Shown piece by piece: positions 26,140 through 34,484 of a stretch of 64,000 bases of DNA; the first letter of the stretch is position 1; each line of letters opens with the position of its first letter. Under the pieces are notes generated by a model. The model worked only from the letters and a program-made list of their open reading frames with translations. It was not told where the DNA came from and ran no database searches. The DNA lies in the NCBI RefSeq assembly GCF_029893355.1, contig NZ_JARZAI010000006.1, positions 276,260 to 340,259 of the forward strand, in the 5' to 3' direction. A program made the translations under genes and the position numbers. This stretch comes from Kitasatospora sp. MAA4 (GTDB lineage Bacteria; Actinomycetota; Actinomycetes; Streptomycetales; Streptomycetaceae).

Positions 26140-27441
26140 CTACGCCTCGCTCAGCTCCCGCAGATACGGGCCGACGTCGACCTGCACGGACGTGCCCTCG
26201 GTCAGCCCGTAGCGCTCCGCGATACCGCTCAGGTAGCCGTCGATCTCCTTGCGCATGACGTCCGCGGACGGCAGCGCGACGTCCCCGTCGACGATCCGCG
26301 CCACCCACCGCGCCTGTGCCTCCACCAGGCGCGTGATCGAGCCCACCGGGCGGATCAGGCCGACGAAGAGCAGCCCGGGCCGATCCGGCGCGACGATCCG
26401 CCGGTACAGCTCGACCGGCCCCTGCGGACCCGTCGGACACCCTGCGGCGAGGAACGGGAAGGCCATCCGGAAGCCGGTGCAGTAGACGATCGCGTCCGCC
26501 TCGACCGAGGTTCCGTCGGCGAAGGACACCCGGTCGCCGTCCAGCGAGGCGATCGCGGGCTTCGGGAGCACCGCGCCGTGCCGGATCCGGCTGAGGATCT
26601 CGTCCGAGATCGTCACGGCCGACGAGAAGATCGGGTGGTCGGGCTCGGGCAGCCCGTAGTCCGACAGCCTGCCGCGCGCCACCATCAGCGACTCCTCCAC
26701 GAAGCGCTGCTGCTCCTCGAAGGACCTACCGGTGAACCACGACGCCTCGGCGATCAGGTCCACGGACATGCCGTACATCTGCTTCGGCACGATGTGCAGC
26801 CCCCGACGGACCGAGAGCACGGTCCGCTCGGCGTGCCGCGACAGGTCGGCGGCGATGTCCACCCCCGACGCCCCGAGGCCCACCACGACCACGCGCTGCC
26901 CGGCGAAGTCCCGGCCGTCCTGGTAGTCCATCGAGTGGAGAATCGTTCCGCCGAAGGAACTCGCGCCGGGCGGAAGGGGGTTCGGCAGAGCCGGCTCCGA
27001 ATGGTGCCCGGACGCGACGATCACCTGGTCGAACGTGCGGACCACCTTGCCACCTGACGCGTCCCGGCTGGTGACCGTCCACCCCCCGCCGCGCCTCTTC
27101 CGCACGGAGAGCACCTCGGTCCGCAGCTCGATCCGCGGCAGCAGCCCGGCCCACTCGGCGAAGGACCGCAGATAGGCGGCGACATCACTGTGCCGAGGGT
27201 AGAGCGGCAGCTCGCAGGACATCGGGAAGTCGGCGAACCCGGTCAGCTGCTTGGCACTGTTCAGATGCAGCGCCCGGTACGCCGGACCCGCCTCACCCGC
27301 CCCCGGCATCCGCCAGATACCCCCGACATCCGGCGCCTTCTCCAGGCAGACGAAGTCGATCCCTCTCCCGCTGAGCGCGTACGCGGCTGCCAACCCCGAC
27401 AGGCCCGCGCCTATCACACACACGCTCAAGGGTTCCTCCAC
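26140..27441 (-). CDS. flavin-containing monooxygenase
   Basis: A 433-aa FAD/NADPH enzyme. It has the FAD motif [13 protein letters not shown] at the N-terminus, the FMO identifying motif [11 protein letters not shown] (FxGxxxHxxxY) near residue 165, and the NADPH motif [12 protein letters not shown] near 185. It is likely to N-hydroxylate an amine; beside a tryptophan prenyltransferase, prenyl-Trp N-oxidation toward an aldoxime is a fair hypothesis. The start is uncertain: GTG 27441 is the longest, but GGAGGA lies just upstream of TTG 27429 and GTG 27423, either of which would give a normal N-terminus. A LuxR gene 77 bases upstream reads the same way. Confidence 0.87.
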   Translation of the reverse strand: MEEPLSVCVIGAGLSGLAAAYALSGRGIDFVCLEKAPDVGGIWRMPGAGEAGPAYRALHLNSAKQLTGFADFPMSCELPLYPRHSDVAAYLRSFAEWAGLLPRIELRTEVLSVRKRRGGGWTVTSRDASGGKVVRTFDQVIVASGHHSEPALPNPLPPGASSFGGTILHSMDYQDGRDFAGQRVVVVGLGASGVDIAADLSRHAERTVLSVRRGLHIVPKQMYGMSVDLIAEASWFTGRSFEEQQRFVEESLMVARGRLSDYGLPEPDHPIFSSAVTISDEILSRIRHGAVLPKPAIASLDGDRVSFADGTSVEADAIVYCTGFRMAFPFLAAGCPTGPQGPVELYRRIVAPDRPGLLFVGLIRPVGSITRLVEAQARWVARIVDGDVALPSADVMRKEIDGYLSGIAERYGLTEGTSVQVDVGPYLRELSEA

Positions 27442-27518
27442 AGGACAAATGCGACAAGTAGCCGAGCTAGGACGGCTCTTGATTGCCCAGCATATTCACG
27501 CCCCACACCTATGTGGAC

Positions 27519-28493
27519 TTATCGCGTGGAAGGAAGCCAGCCGTCCTGGACGGCATGGACCCCGGCCTCGAAGCGGCTTCGCGCGTCGAGGCGCTCCAGC
27601 AGATCGGCGGCGATACGCCGAGCCGTCCGGGGAGAGACGCCGAGCTTCTTCGAGATGGCCTCATCCGTCATCCCGCTGGCCAGCAGTCGCAGGACCTCGG
27701 CCTCCTGACGGGTCAGGCCCTGGGGGTCGGGCTCCGGCTTGGTGCCGAACGGGGTTGCCGCCGCCCATACGGACTCGAAGAGGGCGCACAGCGCGGCGAT
27801 GGTCCCCTCGCTGCGGACCAGTACGGCTCCCTTGCGGGCGTCCGTCACCTGGGCGGGCAGCAGGGCCTGCTTGCGATCGATGATGATCAGCCTGATGGGC
27901 AGACTCGCGGTGGTCCGCACCTCGCCGCCCCTGGCGCTCAGCCAGCTGACGTGCTCCTCGGTGGGCTGGTGGTTGCGGACGCTGTCCAGGTAGACGGTCC
28001 TCATCCGGATACCGCGGCTGAGCAGCGCCGCGTTGGGCTCGCGGCTCGCGGCCAGGTCCGCAGCGGAGTGGGCGCCGCCCGGCGCGAAGGTCATCACCTC
28101 CGACTCGGCGGTCTCCCCGAACCGTGCCAGCCGGTCGCGGATCTCCTCGACGCTCACCAGCTGCTCGGAGTCCGATTCCCTCCCGGTCGGCCCGAGCGCC
28201 GAGTACTCGGCGACGAGCTGTGCGGCAGCCACTCGGGAGGCCTCGACCTTGGCCTGCTGACGAGCGAGGAGCAGCTCCATGCCGAGCGCCGGAGCGACCG
28301 CGTGGAACCCGGTGCCGTCACTCTCCGACGGGCGGACGAGCGAGAGCGTGCTGAGCCGGTGCAGAGCCTCGCGGACCTCTGCCGCACCAGTCCCGTGACG
28401 TAGTGCCAACTCACCTATACCCTCCCCCGGGTGGGCCAGCATCGAACGATAGATCTGCTCCGACAGGGGATCAAGACCCAGGGTTTTCAGCAT
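27519..28493 (-). CDS. LuxR-type regulator with TrmB-like N-terminus
   Basis: A 324-aa transcription factor. The first ~60 residues resemble a TrmB-like winged helix (LSEQIYRSMLAHPGEGIGELALRH), the middle a ligand or phospholipase-D-like regulatory fold, and the C-terminus a LuxR HTH (LTRQEAEVLRLLASGMTDEAISKKLGVSPRTARR). Such regulators are frequent beside biosynthetic clusters in streptomycetes. It precedes the flavin monooxygenase on the same strand, so it may control the prenyltransferase/FMO pair, or the uricase-FkbH operon upstream. Confidence 0.85.
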   Translation of the reverse strand: MLKTLGLDPLSEQIYRSMLAHPGEGIGELALRHGTGAAEVREALHRLSTLSLVRPSESDGTGFHAVAPALGMELLLARQQAKVEASRVAAAQLVAEYSALGPTGRESDSEQLVSVEEIRDRLARFGETAESEVMTFAPGGAHSAADLAASREPNAALLSRGIRMRTVYLDSVRNHQPTEEHVSWLSARGGEVRTTASLPIRLIIIDRKQALLPAQVTDARKGAVLVRSEGTIAALCALFESVWAAATPFGTKPEPDPQGLTRQEAEVLRLLASGMTDEAISKKLGVSPRTARRIAADLLERLDARSRFEAGVHAVQDGWLPSTR

Positions 28494-28632
28494 TCAGTGC
28501 TCTCATCGAAGATGTTACGACGATTGACAGCGACGAAGCATATGTGAGAAAAGCCTTTTGGCCCACCCTGTTGAATGCCATAGCTCGTGGGCTATGGATC
28601 CCTCTGGCTCAGCACACTCGGGGGGGGTAGGG

Positions 28633-29514
28633 TCAGGCGACCGGGATGACCGGGGTGACGCCCTCGCGGTGCACGGTGCCCTCGATCAGGCCGTACATCC
28701 GGTCGGCGGCGTAGTACACCTCGTTGTCGTTCTCCAGGTCGAAGGGGGAGAGGTCGACCAGGAAGTGGTGCTTGTTGGGCAGCTCCAGGCGGACCTCGTC
28801 CACCTCGGCGCGGTTGTCCAGCACCCGGGTGCCCATCGCGTGCAGCGTCTGCTGCAGCGAGTAGGAGTAGGTCTGCGCGAACGCCTCCAGCAGGTGGCGG
28901 CGCACCTGCGCGTAGGAGCGGTTCCAGTCCGGCTGGGCCTCGCCGTCCCGACCCCGGTAGCCGTGGGCCCAGCGGGCGGTGACCTGGGTGGCCAGGATCC
29001 GGTCGTAGGCCTCCCGCAGGGTGGTGTACCCGTCCTTGAGGTAGCCCGAGAACTCGGAGTCGGTCGTGTTCATCACGACCAGGTCCCTGAGGCCGGAGAC
29101 CACCTGGACGCTCTCGCCGTCGTAGCCGATCTCGCTGGTGCGGACCTCGCCGCCGTCGCGCACGAAGGAGTGGCCGGTGTCCTGCGAGATCCGGTTCCAG
29201 GTGTACTCCTCGATCCGGATCCGGGCGCTGCGCACCGGCGCGGTGGCGTCGACGAAGTGCCGCGCCAGGGTGATGCCGAACGCCTCCGCCGACTCGATGC
29301 CGTACTCCCTGGCGAAGGCGTAGACGGTGTTCTTGGTGGTGTCGGTGGGCAGGCAGTTGGCGTTCGAACCGGTGAGATGAACGTCCTCGAAGTCGCCCTG
29401 GAGGGCGACCGAGACGTTCAGGTCCCTGATCTCGTGACGGATGCCGTCGCGGTGGACCCGGACGATCCGGTTCTCTGCCTTGCCGTACTGGTTCTGACCG
29501 AGCACGTGGGCCAT
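28633..29514 (-). CDS. urate oxidase (uricase)
   Basis: A 293-aa cofactor-independent uricase, normal length. It has both T-fold halves with the active-site elements TDTTKNTVYAFA near residue 60 and DEVRLELPNKHHF near residue 245. It oxidises urate to 5-hydroxyisourate, or a related purine. It is the last gene of a six-gene leftward run (peptide, MFS, Cys-rich protein, methyltransferase, FkbH-like, uricase), not next to hydroxyisourate hydrolase or decarboxylase genes as in ordinary urate catabolism. This context suggests a biosynthetic role or a purine precursor. The start ATG 29514 follows CAGGAG; the gap to the FkbH stop is 17 bases. Confidence 0.9.
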   Translation of the reverse strand: MAHVLGQNQYGKAENRIVRVHRDGIRHEIRDLNVSVALQGDFEDVHLTGSNANCLPTDTTKNTVYAFAREYGIESAEAFGITLARHFVDATAPVRSARIRIEEYTWNRISQDTGHSFVRDGGEVRTSEIGYDGESVQVVSGLRDLVVMNTTDSEFSGYLKDGYTTLREAYDRILATQVTARWAHGYRGRDGEAQPDWNRSYAQVRRHLLEAFAQTYSYSLQQTLHAMGTRVLDNRAEVDEVRLELPNKHHFLVDLSPFDLENDNEVYYAADRMYGLIEGTVHREGVTPVIPVA

Positions 29515-29531
29515 CGTCGGCTCCTGACCGT

Positions 29532-30611
29532 CTAGTGGGTGGTGAGGTCCGGTGCGGTGAGTCGCATGGTGGTCGGGGCGTCCCGACGGGCGGGGTGCGC
29601 ATGGAGGCGCTGGATCCCTTCGCCGTCGACGGGCGCGCCGAGAGCGCCGACGCAGTGGCAGGGGTCGTCGGTGAATCCGACGGACCGGTAGGCGCCGGCC
29701 ATCAGCTGGTTGCGCTCGGTCGGCCGGAAGTCGGCGACGAGATGCACCCCGGCCTGCGCGGCCTGGTCGCTCAACCACTCCAGGACCACCTCGCCGGCGC
29801 GGAAGGAGGTGACCCGGCAGGAGGTGGCCGACAGCTTGAGATGCCACACGGTGGGGTGGGTCTCCAGGAGCAGCACACCGACGGTGCCGTGCGGGCCGTA
29901 TCGATCCGCCATGGTGACGACCAGGAGCTCGTGGCCGGGATCCGCCAGCAGGGTGCGCAGCCGCGCCTCGCAGTAGTGCACACCCGTCGCGTTCATCCGG
30001 GTCGTGCGCAGCGTGATCTCCTCGACCCGGCTCAGTTCTTCGCCGGTCGCCCGGCTGATGCGCATCGTCGTGTCCAGGGTCCGCAGGAACTCCTCGTCCG
30101 GCCCGGCGAAGGTCTCCTGTTCGGCTTCCCGCTGGAAGCCGGCCTGGTAGATCCGGCGCCGATGGGCCGACTCGACGGTCACCGTCTCCAGGCTGAACTC
30201 CGGTAGCTCCGGCAGGGACCGGACCTGTTCGGCGCGGTAGGTGCGGACGTCGGGCAGCTGGTAGCTGACCTCGGCCCGTTCGGCGGGTTGGTCGTCGATG
30301 AACGCCATGGCGCAGTGGGCGAAGTTCAACTGGCCTGCGACGGCACGGACGGCGTTGGACTTCGCCCCCCAGTTGATCTGGGGGAACATGAAGTACTCGG
30401 CGAGGCCCAGTTCTTGCAGGCGCTGCCAGGCGAGGTCGTGGTCGTTCCTGCTGGAGACCGACTGCAGGATGCCGCGGGAGTCGAGGACCTCGATGACCCT
30501 GCGGACGTCCTCGGACACCTGCACGGTGTCGTCCTCGAGGAGAGTTCCGTGCCACAGGGTGTTGTCCAGGTCCCAGACCAGGCACTTGACCGGGGAGGGG
30601 TGCTCGGGCAT
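29532..30611 (-). CDS. FkbH-like HAD-IIIC protein
   Basis: A 359-aa two-domain protein. The N-terminal HAD-IIIC phosphatase-like domain has VWDLDNTLW (nucleophile Asp) and FIDDQPAE; the C-terminal ~170 residues form a GNAT-like domain (VTMADRYGPHGTVGVLLLE ... ADFRPTERNQLM). FkbH proteins usually move a glyceryl group from 1,3-bisphosphoglycerate onto a carrier protein for polyketide or tetronate assembly. No acyl carrier protein is seen in this locus, so the acceptor may be different. The ATG start follows GGAGG, 4 bases after the methyltransferase stop. Confidence 0.85.
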   Translation of the reverse strand: MPEHPSPVKCLVWDLDNTLWHGTLLEDDTVQVSEDVRRVIEVLDSRGILQSVSSRNDHDLAWQRLQELGLAEYFMFPQINWGAKSNAVRAVAGQLNFAHCAMAFIDDQPAERAEVSYQLPDVRTYRAEQVRSLPELPEFSLETVTVESAHRRRIYQAGFQREAEQETFAGPDEEFLRTLDTTMRISRATGEELSRVEEITLRTTRMNATGVHYCEARLRTLLADPGHELLVVTMADRYGPHGTVGVLLLETHPTVWHLKLSATSCRVTSFRAGEVVLEWLSDQAAQAGVHLVADFRPTERNQLMAGAYRSVGFTDDPCHCVGALGAPVDGEGIQRLHAHPARRDAPTTMRLTAPDLTTH

Positions 30612-30615
30612 GCCG

Positions 30616-31395
30616 TCAGCCTCCGAGGACGAGCCGGACTGCGACGGCTGTCCCTTCCTGACGGGAGTCGGCCAGCGTCCACGGGCTGTCCCGGACGAGT
30701 TCGGCCACCTCGTCGACCGAGGCGAAGAGGTAGTCGAACCACGGGGTGGCGGTGGCCAGATGGCGGATGCGCACGTGGTTCTGGCCGGGAAGGCGCCCGG
30801 CGCGGCGGTTCCGTTCGCGGTAGGCGATGTGTTCCGGGATCCGGGTGTGCTGGAGATCGCGGGTGGTCGCCAGGATCTGCGTGCCCGGGTGGGCGAGCTG
30901 TGCCAGCTGGGCCAGCACCCCGGGGGCCGCCTCCCTGCTCTGCAGGAAGCCGAGGTTGTTGCCCAGCAGCAGCAGTGTGTCGAAGGTGCCCAGGGCCTCG
31001 GATCCGCCGAGCTCACCGTGGACCACCTCCAGACCGCGCTGCCTGGCCACCGCGACCGCCCCCGGGGATGAGTCGAGGCACAGCACGTCATGGCCGGCGG
31101 CGGCCAGGACGGTCGCGTGCCGCCCGGGCCCGCTACCGATGTCGAGGATCCGGCCGGCGGCCTGCTCGCAGGCCCAGCGCTCGGGCCCGTGCCACTGGCT
31201 GGGGTCGGCGAACCAGTGCGCCGTGTCGTTGACCGAGATGGCGCCGTCGATCCGCTCCAGGACCTCGAAGACGGATCCCGGGCGACCGCCGTCGGCCCAG
31301 CAGCGCGTGACGAGTTCGCCGAAGACGTCGGCGATCCGCGGTTCGCCCCGCTGGTCGTCCATCCGGCCGGGTGCGGTGGTGAGTTGCGTGGTCAT
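30616..31395 (-). CDS. SAM-dependent methyltransferase
   Basis: A 259-aa class I methyltransferase. Motif I is ILDIGSGPGRHATVLAAAG and the following acidic strand reads VLCLDSSPGAV; motif IV-like TLLLLGNNLGFL follows. The acceptor is unknown. The start ATG 31395 follows GGAGAG. It sits between the Cys-rich gene (28 bases upstream) and the FkbH-like gene (4 bases downstream), which makes a shared transcript very likely. Confidence 0.85.
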   Translation of the reverse strand: MTTQLTTAPGRMDDQRGEPRIADVFGELVTRCWADGGRPGSVFEVLERIDGAISVNDTAHWFADPSQWHGPERWACEQAAGRILDIGSGPGRHATVLAAAGHDVLCLDSSPGAVAVARQRGLEVVHGELGGSEALGTFDTLLLLGNNLGFLQSREAAPGVLAQLAQLAHPGTQILATTRDLQHTRIPEHIAYRERNRRAGRLPGQNHVRIRHLATATPWFDYLFASVDEVAELVRDSPWTLADSRQEGTAVAVRLVLGG

Positions 31396-31423
31396 GGTCT
31401 CTCCATGAGATGTCAGACAGCCC

Positions 31424-31858
31424 TTAAACCTGGTCGGCTGCCACGTTCGGGTTCGCGATGCGCATCGACAGCTCGTCGTCGACCCGGACGTCGTGGACGA
31501 CGAGGGGGCAGCGCCTGCATGCGTCGGCTCCGGTCTGCTGCCACCACTTGCAGCGGGGGCGGAGGTGGCAGCGCGGGAGGCTGGAGTCCTCCACGGCCGG
31601 GGCGTGCAGGGCGGTCTTGGTGACCAGCCCGCAGCTGTCACCGATGCGCTGGTGGCAGGAGGCGTAGCAGTGGCCGGCGAAGCGGAGCACTCGGGTGGGG
31701 ATGACGTCCGGCGGCAGCAGGGCCACCGCCTCGGCTGCGGGCACCGGCGTGTCCAGATAGGTCAGGCCGTCGGAGTCGGCATGGATGCCCAGCACGACCG
31801 CCTCCGGCCGGTCCGGCTTGGCACTCGGGCACCATGCGACGTTCTCTTGATCGTCCAA
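31424..31858 (-). CDS. small Cys-rich protein, unknown function
   Basis: A 144-aa protein that I do not recognise with confidence. Eight or so cysteines are grouped as HCYASCHQ, DSC, RCHLRPRCKWW and ACRRCP, which suggests zinc or iron-sulphur binding. The RCKWWQQTGADACRRCP segment resembles uncharacterised proteins known mostly from cyanobacteria and actinomycetes. The best start is TTG 31858, behind AGGAGGGAACC. Its first residues (DDQENV) match the first residues of the next upstream protein, the MFS exporter (DAQENV). It is flanked by the exporter and methyltransferase genes in one operon. Confidence 0.65.
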   Translation of the reverse strand: MDDQENVAWCPSAKPDRPEAVVLGIHADSDGLTYLDTPVPAAEAVALLPPDVIPTRVLRFAGHCYASCHQRIGDSCGLVTKTALHAPAVEDSSLPRCHLRPRCKWWQQTGADACRRCPLVVHDVRVDDELSMRIANPNVAADQV

Positions 31859-31911
31859 GGGGGGTTCCCTCCTCTGAAGGGGACTTTGAAGGGGACGGAC
31901 CGGGCGGGATT

Positions 31912-33234
31912 TCAGGGCGCCGCAGGGGACGGCTGCGGCGCGAGGAAGAGCGAGCGCAGGCCGGGGGTGAGAGCCAGCGTGACCGTGCCGGAGGCCGCTG
32001 CCAGCAGGACCATCGCCCTGGCCGGTGAGGTGTACTGGGCCAGCGCACCGGCGAGGGCGGCGGCGACACCCTGCACGGCGAGCATCCCGGAGGTGTGCAG
32101 GCCCAGGGCGTGCCCGCTCAACTCGTCCGGCGTCAGGGCCATCAGGCGTTCCTGGAGCACCAGGCTCGCCCCGTACCCGACCGAGGCGAGGAGCGCGGCG
32201 GCCACCGCGAGGGGCAGCACCGGGTGGAAGGCGAAGACCAGGTACGGGAGGGCGAGCAGCAGACGCAGTGGAGTGGCGAGCCGTGCGCGTCGGCCGGGGG
32301 GAACGAAGCGGCCGAGGACGGTGTCGCCGGCGAGCATGCCGACCGCCGTGGAGGCGAACAGGAGCCCGGCGTGCTGCGGAGCGTAGGGGATGAACAGCGA
32401 CTCGCAGCCGACGATCAGCCCGCTGGGCACCCACAGGGCCAGGTAGATGTGGCGGCGGGCGGAGGAGGACCACAGCAGGGCGTTGTTCCGCCAGGTCGCC
32501 CTGACGGACGGCCTGCCGGTGGCCCGCGGGGGGCGCCTGGTGAGGCCGAGACGGGCGGCGGCCGCGGACGCGAGGAACAGCGCCGCGCCGGCCAGCAGGG
32601 CACCGCGCGGGGACAGGGTGGTCACGAGGACGCCGCCGACGGCGAATCCGCCGATCTGCACCACGCCGACCGCCATGTTGAGCACCGAGCGGCCGAGCAG
32701 GTAACTCTCCCTCGGGAGGATCTCGTTGAGCAGCGCGAAGCGGACGCCGACGCCCACGGACGACAGCGTTCCCAAGCTCAGGACGAGGGCGAGGACGGCC
32801 CACACGGGAAGGCCGGGGGTGGCCTGGGCCGCGGTTCCCACGCCGAAGGCCGCTGCCAGGCCGGCCAGTGCCGCGCGCGGCGGTAGCCGGTCGGCCGCCG
32901 ACAGCAGCGCGCTCGCGCCGAGCAGGTGGCCGAGGGAGGGGCCGAACATGCTGAGGGCGGCCAGCAGCGGTGAGGCGGTCGCTGAGTAGATCAGCACGCC
33001 GAGGGCCAGACCACTGACCGTCAGTGCCGTCACGTACGCCGTGCCGGACAGGAACAGCGCGCCGAACTCAGGTGTCCGGAAGAGTTCCCGGTAGGTGCGC
33101 GGATGGTGCTGCGTCGCCGGCATCCGAAGCCGCTCCGTTCGATCCTGCCCGCGAGCCGCGGTGGCGATGGTGGAAAGGGATTGCCCGCCGGAGCCGGCAC
33201 GGACGCCCAGGAGAACGTTCTCTTGTGCGTCCAT
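31912..33234 (-). CDS. MFS exporter with a 37-residue N-terminal extension
   Basis: A 440-aa major facilitator transporter with ~12 hydrophobic segments from residue ~55 on (for example FLSGTAYVTALTVSGLALGV), of the enterobactin-exporter/antibiotic efflux type. The likely product of the operon is exported by it. The start ATG 33234 has an excellent ribosome site (GGAGGAG), but this gives a polar extension (MDAQENVLLGVRAGSG...) before the usual MFS start at Met 38 (ATG 33123, GGAG-preceded). The extension's first residues resemble the N-terminus of the Cys-rich protein downstream. It may be a gene-fusion scar or a separate short peptide. Confidence 0.82.
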   Translation of the reverse strand: MDAQENVLLGVRAGSGGQSLSTIATAARGQDRTERLRMPATQHHPRTYRELFRTPEFGALFLSGTAYVTALTVSGLALGVLIYSATASPLLAALSMFGPSLGHLLGASALLSAADRLPPRAALAGLAAAFGVGTAAQATPGLPVWAVLALVLSLGTLSSVGVGVRFALLNEILPRESYLLGRSVLNMAVGVVQIGGFAVGGVLVTTLSPRGALLAGAALFLASAAAARLGLTRRPPRATGRPSVRATWRNNALLWSSSARRHIYLALWVPSGLIVGCESLFIPYAPQHAGLLFASTAVGMLAGDTVLGRFVPPGRRARLATPLRLLLALPYLVFAFHPVLPLAVAAALLASVGYGASLVLQERLMALTPDELSGHALGLHTSGMLAVQGVAAALAGALAQYTSPARAMVLLAAASGTVTLALTPGLRSLFLAPQPSPAAP

Positions 33235-33278
33235 GCCGGACGTACTCCTCCTGCCGGGCCGTCGCTCAGTCAGGTCGG

Positions 33279-33389
33279 TCAGCCGCCCATCTCGTAGCGG
33301 TAGCTCGCCGCGGCAGGGGCCGCCTGGACGCGGGCGGCAGCAGCACGAATGGCCTTCTGGAGTTCGCTGACTCCGATTCTCTTCTGCAT
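33279..33389 (-). CDS. candidate RiPP precursor peptide, 36 aa
   Basis: A short frame not listed by length-limited ORF calling. ATG 33389 is preceded by GGGAGACATCTC and the frame closes with TGA at 33279-33281. The product starts MQKRIGVSELQKAIRAAAAR, is helical and basic in the first ~28 residues, then ends in a short Tyr-rich segment (ASYRYEMGG). A helical leader and a short polar core at the head of an operon with an exporter, a methyltransferase and other tailoring enzymes is the classic RiPP layout. There is no known leader motif, and no lanthionine, YcaO or radical-SAM enzyme is nearby, so the class would be new or the peptide may be a scaffold or a small protein. Confidence 0.6.
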   Translation of the reverse strand: MQKRIGVSELQKAIRAAAARVQAAPAAASYRYEMGG

Positions 33390-33720
33390 GAGATGTCTCC
33401 CAGTTTCATTGAAATCTCCTGGAGCTTTGCGGGCTCCGTCGTGGCTCCGAGGCTAGGCAGTCACGATTATCGGAGTCAACGAGCGCCTGAACACGGGAAC
33501 AGCCAATTCCCGAAGTGCCCAAGTGACAGCAGTTGGCAGTTGAACGGATTCGCCTCCGGGCACTCCGGTCGGGGGACCCTGGCCCCTGACCTGCACCCGG
33601 TCCGCGTCCGGTCCCCGTGGCCGTGGCGGTCCGGGCGCCGGGAGGACTGTTCCGGCCGTGGCATAAATTGTCCACATTGGCAGGCTATCGCCGCGATTGA
33701 TATTCAATGACCATTGATGC
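33390..33720. other. 331-bp divergent promoter region of the purine/peptide locus
   Basis: No further gene is supported. It separates the leftward peptide operon from the rightward 102-aa gene. The right-hand ~60 bases are AT-richer (ATAAATTGTCCACATTGG, TTGATATTCAATG), which suits a promoter. No clear inverted repeat longer than 6 bp was found. Confidence 0.4.
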
Positions 33721-34029
33721 GTGTATCTCATCCATGCTCAGTTCGCCGCGGACAGCGGTGCCGTTTTCCCCGAGGGTGCCGAGGACATCGCGAGGCGATG
33801 TGCGCGGCCCGCGGACCGCCTTGAGCACGTCGTGCTGCATCCGGACGCGGTCGGGGGGGCGGTACTGGGCCTGTTCCTGCTGAGCGCCTCCCTGGCGGAG
33901 GCGGAGCAGACCGCCCGGGATCTGTCTGTGCGCGCTCTGGAGACAAGTCCGGAATTGCTGGGGTTTCGGCTCCTCAGCTGCCGGGCCGCCGTGCCGGCCG
34001 CCTACTACGACAGGCTGCTCAGGGAGTAG
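33721..34029 (+). CDS. small conserved-looking protein, 102 aa, function unknown
   Basis: The frame runs from GTG 33721 to TAG 34029. The product (MYLIHAQFAADSG ... DRLEHVVLHPDAVGGAVLGL ... AYYDRLL) has normal streptomycete codon bias and alternating beta/alpha pattern like a ferredoxin-fold small protein, with no signal peptide. I do not recognise a named family. No good Shine-Dalgarno is visible, so the message may be leaderless. It faces the peptide operon and may belong to the same cluster. Confidence 0.6.
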   Translation: MYLIHAQFAADSGAVFPEGAEDIARRCARPADRLEHVVLHPDAVGGAVLGLFLLSASLAEAEQTARDLSVRALETSPELLGFRLLSCRAAVPAAYYDRLLRE

Positions 34030-34065
34030 GCGACGGCGTACCGGACCGGGTCCGCCAGGTCAACT

Positions 34066-34097
34066 TGGACAAAATATGCCAGTGCATATTTTGTCCA
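34066..34097. promoter_or_regulatory. perfect AT-rich palindrome, 14-bp arms
   Basis: Arms 34066-34079 and 34084-34097 are exactly complementary (TGGACAAAATATGC) with spacer CAGT. It is strikingly AT-rich for this genome. It lies 37 bases after the 102-aa gene and 89 bases before the secreted peptide. It could be a terminator (U-rich 3' arm) or, more interestingly, an operator. Confidence 0.7.
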
Positions 34098-34185
34098 GGG
34101 CGGAACCCTTCCCGCAGGGCCCGTTCGAGGGCAGAGTTCATGGTGTCGGAGCTGGGAAAATCGCTTGACTATAGGAGCACTTGCA

Positions 34186-34359
34186 ATGTCCGTCATTCGT
34201 CGCACCCTCGTTCTTCCCCTTATCGCCGCGGGCCTGGTGCTGCTCGCGCCGGCTCATCAGGAGGCCGGAGCGAACACCGCCGTTCGGGCAGACGCACCGG
34301 TGGCAGCGGTGGCCGCGCCCGCGCCCGTCGTCCCCGGCGACCTGACCTGGGGGGCGTGA
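34186..34359 (+). CDS. short secreted peptide, 57 aa
   Basis: ATG 34186 follows ATAGGAGCAC. The product starts MSVIRRTLVLPLIAAGLVLL, a clear Sec signal peptide, and after probable cleavage near Ala-His-Gln leaves ~30 residues rich in Ala, Val and Pro ending GDLTWGA. No domain is recognised. It could be a secreted signalling peptide for the regulator that follows (126 bases downstream), or a small surface protein. The terminal Trp motif is worth comparing with similar tiny secreted peptides near antibiotic clusters. Confidence 0.6.
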   Translation: MSVIRRTLVLPLIAAGLVLLAPAHQEAGANTAVRADAPVAAVAAPAPVVPGDLTWGA

Positions 34360-34484
34360 CCTCCGCGCTGTTGCGGGCACGCGTCGGCCGGAGAATTGCC
34401 CGCGTCATGCTGTTGTTCTATGGCAAGCCTATCCATTTCATTTGCTTATGGCCATGCCCTGACTTGTGCCAACAAGGAGTCGGT

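Noticed and set aside
32095..33297. Plus-strand frames opposite the MFS exporter
   Set aside because: They overlap a well-supported transporter with membrane segments and lack ribosome sites.
33721..34029. Lanthipeptide or lasso cluster around the small proteins at 33-34 kb
   Set aside because: No lanthionine synthetase, YcaO, radical-SAM, lasso B/C or ATP-grasp protein is encoded in the window.
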